Source: Algorimicrobium hallyeonense (GTDB lineage Bacteria > Bacteroidota > Bacteroidia > Flavobacteriales > Flavobacteriaceae). From it: DNA of 64,000 bases. The stretch lies in contig NZ_JBHSLA010000001.1 in the NCBI RefSeq assembly GCF_042657385.1, positions 186,001 to 250,000 of the forward strand, given 5' to 3'. The notes beneath the pieces were generated by a model, which worked only from the letters and a program-made list of their open reading frames with translations, ran no database searches and was not told the DNA's origin. Positions within the stretch are counted from its first letter, which is position 1, and every line of letters begins with the position of its first letter. Of this stretch, positions 60,757 to 64,000 are shown in pieces. Position numbers and translations under genes: made by a program.

Positions 60757-63700
60757 TTAACCAACGATGTTTACAATCTTGCCAGGAACAACAATCACCT
60801 TTTTAGGTGTGCGTCCTTCTAATTGTGCTTGTGTTTTCTCATGTGCCATCACAGCTTTTTCAATATCTTCTTTACTCATATCCATAGGTAACTCTAGTGT
60901 AAATCGCATTTTACCATTAAAAGAAATTGGGTAATTTTTAGAACTTTCTACTAAATGCTTTTCATCAAATTTTGGAAAAGCGACAGTAGAAATAGATTTT
61001 TCATGACCTAATTGGCTCCATAATTCTTCTGAAATATGTGGTGCATAAGGCGACATCAACACAATAAGCGGCTCCAAGATATCACGACTCGTACATTTTT
61101 GAACTGTCAGTTCGTTAACGGCAATCATAAATGTTGAAACAGAGGTATTGAATGAAAAACTCTCAATATCTTCCTCTACCTTTTTAATCGTTTTGTGCAA
61201 GGTTTTCAGGTTGTCTTTGGTAGGTTCTGATTCTGTAACTTTAATTCCGTTATCGTCTACATACAACTTCCATAATTTTTTAAGAAAACTATGAACTCCT
61301 GTAATTCCTGCAGTGTTCCATGGTTTGTATTGCTCTAAAGGTCCCAAAAACATTTCATAGAGACGTAAACTGTCGGCGCCATAATCTTCACAAATACTAT
61401 CTGGATTAACAACGTTGTATTTGGATTTAGACATCTTTTCTACTTCACGACCTACTTTATAAACATCATTGTCAGCTTTAATTATTTCACCGTTTTCGCC
61501 AATAAAAACTGCATCTTTATAATCGTCACCAAATTCGCCATCCTGCTTTAATCCTTCAATATCTAATTCATCGGAAGCATTTATATATTCCACTTTTACA
61601 TGAATTGGCATTGGCACAACTATAAGGTTTTCTAAAGTATCTGCATTCGGTAAACCGGCAATTTTAGCAAGGGTATTTTTGAGTTTTTTCAAGGCTTCTT
61701 TATCCAATGCCAAATCACCTTTGCTGATAAACTCTGAATGCGAAATATAAATATTTTGTAATTTCTTCAAAAGTTTTGCTCCTACAGCTTCTTCAGATCT
61801 AGGGTCTGCAAACATAAAACTCAATCGGTAAACAAAGGCACTTGTTCCCAAAATCATCCCTTGGTTAATCAGCTTTTTGAATGGCTCTTCTACATTTACA
61901 AAACCACGATCTTTCATAAACTTCACCCAAAAACGTGCGTATAATAAATGACCTGTAGCATGTTCGCTTCCGCCAATATACAAATCCACATTCTCCCAAT
62001 AGTTGAGGGCTTCTTCACTAGCAAAATCCATGTCGTTTTGAGCATCCATGTATCGAAAGAAATACCACGAACTTCCTGCCCAGCCTGGCATGGTGTTCAG
62101 TTCTAACGGGAACACCGTTTTATTATCTATCAACGCATTGCTAACAACGGTAAAATTTTTAGAATCCCAAGCCCAAACATCCGCACGACCTAAAGGTGGC
62201 TCTCCTGTTTCGGTTGGTAAATACTTTTCTACTTCAGGCAAACGGATTGGTAAATGCTCTATATCAATCATTTGTGGCATGCCATTTACGTAATACACTG
62301 GAAATGGCTCACCCCAATAGCGTTGTCTTGAAAACACGGCATCACGCAATCTATAATTGGTTTTGCCTTCACCTTGCTCTATTTTTTCTAATTCAAAAAT
62401 AGCACGTTTCATGGCTTTTTTATACGGTAAGCCGTTTAAGAAATCAGAGTTAGCAATGACCGCTTTATCTTTGTCGGCAAAGGCTTCTTCAGAAATATCA
62501 ACGCCTTCAAAAATATTAGGAATTGGAATATTAAAATGTTTTGCAAACGCATAATCACGCTGATCACCGCATGGAACCGACATAACTGCTCCTGTTCCGT
62601 AACCTGCTAAAACGTAATCGCCAATCCAAATTGGAATTGGTTCTTTTGTAAAAGGATGTTCTGCAAAAGCACCTGTAAAGACACCAGAAATAGTTTTTAC
62701 GTCCGCCATTCGGTCGCGTTCGCTACGTTTGGCTGTTTTTTCTATATAGGCTTCAACCTCTAATTTTTGTGCATCGGTTGTTATTTGCGAAACCAATTCG
62801 TGTTCTGGCGCTAAGGTCATGAATGATACGCCGAAAATAGTGTCTGGTCTAGTGGTAAAGACTTCTATCACCTTATCGTGATCTTTCACTTGAAAAGAAA
62901 CAGAGGCGCCAATAGATTTTCCAATCCAATTGCGTTGGCTTTCTTTTAATGAATCTGTCCAATCAACCGTATCTAGTCCTTGTAATAAACGTTCCGCATA
63001 GGCCGAAATACGCATAGACCACTGTGTCATTTTTTTACGAATAACCGTATGGCCTCCACGTTCTGAAACGCCATTGACAATTTCATCATTCGCTAAAACG
63101 GTTCCTAAAGCGGGACACCAATTCACTTCGGTTTCCGCCAAATAGGTTAATCGGTATTGTAATAATATTTCTTGTTGTTTTTCACGCGAAAAGCCGTTCC
63201 ACTCTTCAGCAGAAAAAATTAGAACATGATCGTCGCAAACGGCTTCTACAGATTTGTTTCCTTCCGAAGCGAAAACTTCAACTAAATCTGCAATGGGGTA
63301 CGCTTTACTCGCATGCTTGCAATACCACGAATTGAATAATTGAATAAAAATCCATTGCGTCCATTTATAATAATTGGGATCAGACGTTCTAACCTCGCGA
63401 CTCCAATCAAATGAAAACCCAATTTGGTCTAACTGACGTCTGTATGTTTTAATATTTTCTTCGGTTGTAACCGCTGGATGCTGACCTGTTTGAATGGCAT
63501 ATTGCTCGGCTGGTAAACCAAAACTATCATAGCCTTGTGGATGCAATACATTAAAGCCTTTATGTCTTTTAAATCGTGCATAAATATCAGAAGCAATATA
63601 CCCTAATGGATGACCAACATGCAAACCTGCTCCGCTTGGATATGGAAACATATCCAAAACATAGTATTTTGGTTTATCAGATTGATTATCGGCTTTAAAC

Positions 63701-63762
63701 GTTTGGTTTTCTGCCCAATATTTTTGCCATTTGGCTTCTATGTCGTTGAAATTGTATTGCAT
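60757..63762 (-). CDS. leuS: Leucyl-tRNA synthetase with inserted segment
   Basis: A 1001-aa class I synthetase: HVGHPLGYIASDIYARFKRHKGF (HIGH), editing-domain TTRPDTIFGVSFM, SSWYFFRYMD and KMSKSKYNVVNPD. An acidic HASKAYPIADLVEVF...CDDHVLIFSAEEWNGF segment replaces the zinc-type module of E. coli LeuRS, as in other Bacteroidota. A further stretch of about 70 residues (near 645-715) before KMSKS is longer than I expect for the family. It charges tRNA-Leu. Start at ATG 63762, 27 nt from a TAAATTTG box. Confidence 0.94.
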   Translation of the reverse strand: MQYNFNDIEAKWQKYWAENQTFKADNQSDKPKYYVLDMFPYPSGAGLHVGHPLGYIASDIYARFKRHKGFNVLHPQGYDSFGLPAEQYAIQTGQHPAVTTEENIKTYRRQLDQIGFSFDWSREVRTSDPNYYKWTQWIFIQLFNSWYCKHASKAYPIADLVEVFASEGNKSVEAVCDDHVLIFSAEEWNGFSREKQQEILLQYRLTYLAETEVNWCPALGTVLANDEIVNGVSERGGHTVIRKKMTQWSMRISAYAERLLQGLDTVDWTDSLKESQRNWIGKSIGASVSFQVKDHDKVIEVFTTRPDTIFGVSFMTLAPEHELVSQITTDAQKLEVEAYIEKTAKRSERDRMADVKTISGVFTGAFAEHPFTKEPIPIWIGDYVLAGYGTGAVMSVPCGDQRDYAFAKHFNIPIPNIFEGVDISEEAFADKDKAVIANSDFLNGLPYKKAMKRAIFELEKIEQGEGKTNYRLRDAVFSRQRYWGEPFPVYYVNGMPQMIDIEHLPIRLPEVEKYLPTETGEPPLGRADVWAWDSKNFTVVSNALIDNKTVFPLELNTMPGWAGSSWYFFRYMDAQNDMDFASEEALNYWENVDLYIGGSEHATGHLLYARFWVKFMKDRGFVNVEEPFKKLINQGMILGTSAFVYRLSFMFADPRSEEAVGAKLLKKLQNIYISHSEFISKGDLALDKEALKKLKNTLAKIAGLPNADTLENLIVVPMPIHVKVEYINASDELDIEGLKQDGEFGDDYKDAVFIGENGEIIKADNDVYKVGREVEKMSKSKYNVVNPDSICEDYGADSLRLYEMFLGPLEQYKPWNTAGITGVHSFLKKLWKLYVDDNGIKVTESEPTKDNLKTLHKTIKKVEEDIESFSFNTSVSTFMIAVNELTVQKCTSRDILEPLIVLMSPYAPHISEELWSQLGHEKSISTVAFPKFDEKHLVESSKNYPISFNGKMRFTLELPMDMSKEDIEKAVMAHEKTQAQLEGRTPKKVIVVPGKIVNIVG

Positions 63763-63788
63763 CTGTCTATTTTATGCTTATAAAGGCG

Positions 63789-63796
63789 CAAATTTA
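63789..63796 (-). promoter_or_regulatory. -7 promoter box of leuS
   Basis: The minus strand reads TAAATTTG, 26 nt before the leuS ATG. Confidence 0.5.
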
Positions 63797-63888
63797 AACT
63801 TATTATAACAATGTTGAAAGTTTAAACGTTGTAATCCTTAAGGAATTGGATTTCTTTTATATTTTTACAGCATTAACGCATCGTATTT

Positions 63889-64000
63889 ATGAGTTCATCT
63901 TTTGAGAAGTATCAAAAACGCCGATTAATATCCTCGTATTTTTCTGTAGTATTGAGTATAGGCTTGGTTTTATTCCTATTAGGCTTGTTGGGTATGCTGG
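63889..64000 (+). CDS. ftsX: Cell division protein FtsX, N-terminal fragment
   Basis: A frame from ATG 63889 runs off the window end. The 37 visible residues read MSSSFEKYQKRRLISSYFSV, then a hydrophobic helix (VLSIGLVLFLLGLLGML), which match the N terminus of flavobacterial FtsX. FtsX is the membrane partner of the FtsE ATPase and activates peptidoglycan hydrolases. It is divergent from leuS. The rest lies beyond the window. Confidence 0.75.
   Translation, partial: MSSSFEKYQKRRLISSYFSVVLSIGLVLFLLGLLGML

Overview
The window is an ordinary-looking chromosomal stretch of a member of the Flavobacteriaceae (phylum Bacteroidota). The base composition is AT-rich. Four proteins end in, or consist mainly of, type IX secretion (T9SS) type A sorting domains. 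Many genes are preceded by the Bacteroidota -7 promoter box TAnnTTTG instead of sigma-70 boxes, and Shine-Dalgarno sequences are largely absent. Families that are common in flavobacteria (DUF4271, DUF4296, DUF2254, PA2169-type four-helix bundles, AI-2E transporters) are present. I see no phage, insertion sequence, CRISPR array or rRNA operon. The only RNA gene I can support is tRNA-Asp(GTC).

Layout. 1-1.2 kb: the end of an outer-membrane barrel gene and a BI-1/YccA membrane protein. 1.4-5.1 kb: a leftward BlaI - M56 peptidase - TPR - lipoprotein cassette with three tandem candidate operators. 5.2-10.7 kb: DUF456, a TPR histidine kinase with its response regulator, a 61-aa exported peptide and DUF2254. 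10.9-19.6 kb: a leftward five-gene cluster (STAS-like protein, multi-PAS kinase, CheY-like regulator, T9SS surface protein, tail-fibre-like exported protein) behind a PAS-GAF sigma-54 activator. 19.9-29 kb: tRNA-Asp, DUF58, thioredoxin, DNA polymerase III alpha with a fused exonuclease, a ferritin-like protein and a Ca-binding repeat lipoprotein. 28.8-35.8 kb: rpsP-rimM, a GAF histidine kinase, TrmN6-like methyltransferase, AI-2E transporter, glutaryl-CoA-dehydrogenase-like enzyme, phosphoesterase and DUF1508.

35.8-43.5 kb: an Fe-S/redox group (ferredoxin, its reductase, NifU-like scaffold, Mrp ATPase), the trmB - lysE - ATL operon, a glycosyltransferase and a PhoB/PhoR-type two-component pair. 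43.7-49.8 kb: two T9SS proteins (one almost only a sorting domain), a LuxE-like enzyme, tyrS and an SDR epimerase. 49.8-54.9 kb: the operon polyprenol-mannose synthase - dihydroorotase - DUF4296, then DUF4271-hemD and a T9SS leucine-rich protein. 55-64 kb: pckA, DUF423, saccharopine dehydrogenase with an Lrp regulator, a second BI-1 protein, a zinc peptidase, leuS with an unusual insertion, and the first codons of ftsX.

No single spectacular unknown system stands out. The best candidates for a closer look are the BlaI/M56 cassette with its triple AACTA-N6-TAGTT operator, the phosphorelay operon that ends in two surface proteins, the almost cargo-less T9SS sorting-domain protein, the 65-bp dispersed repeat, and the leuS insertion. 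All calls come from reading the sequence and from family knowledge; no database search was run.
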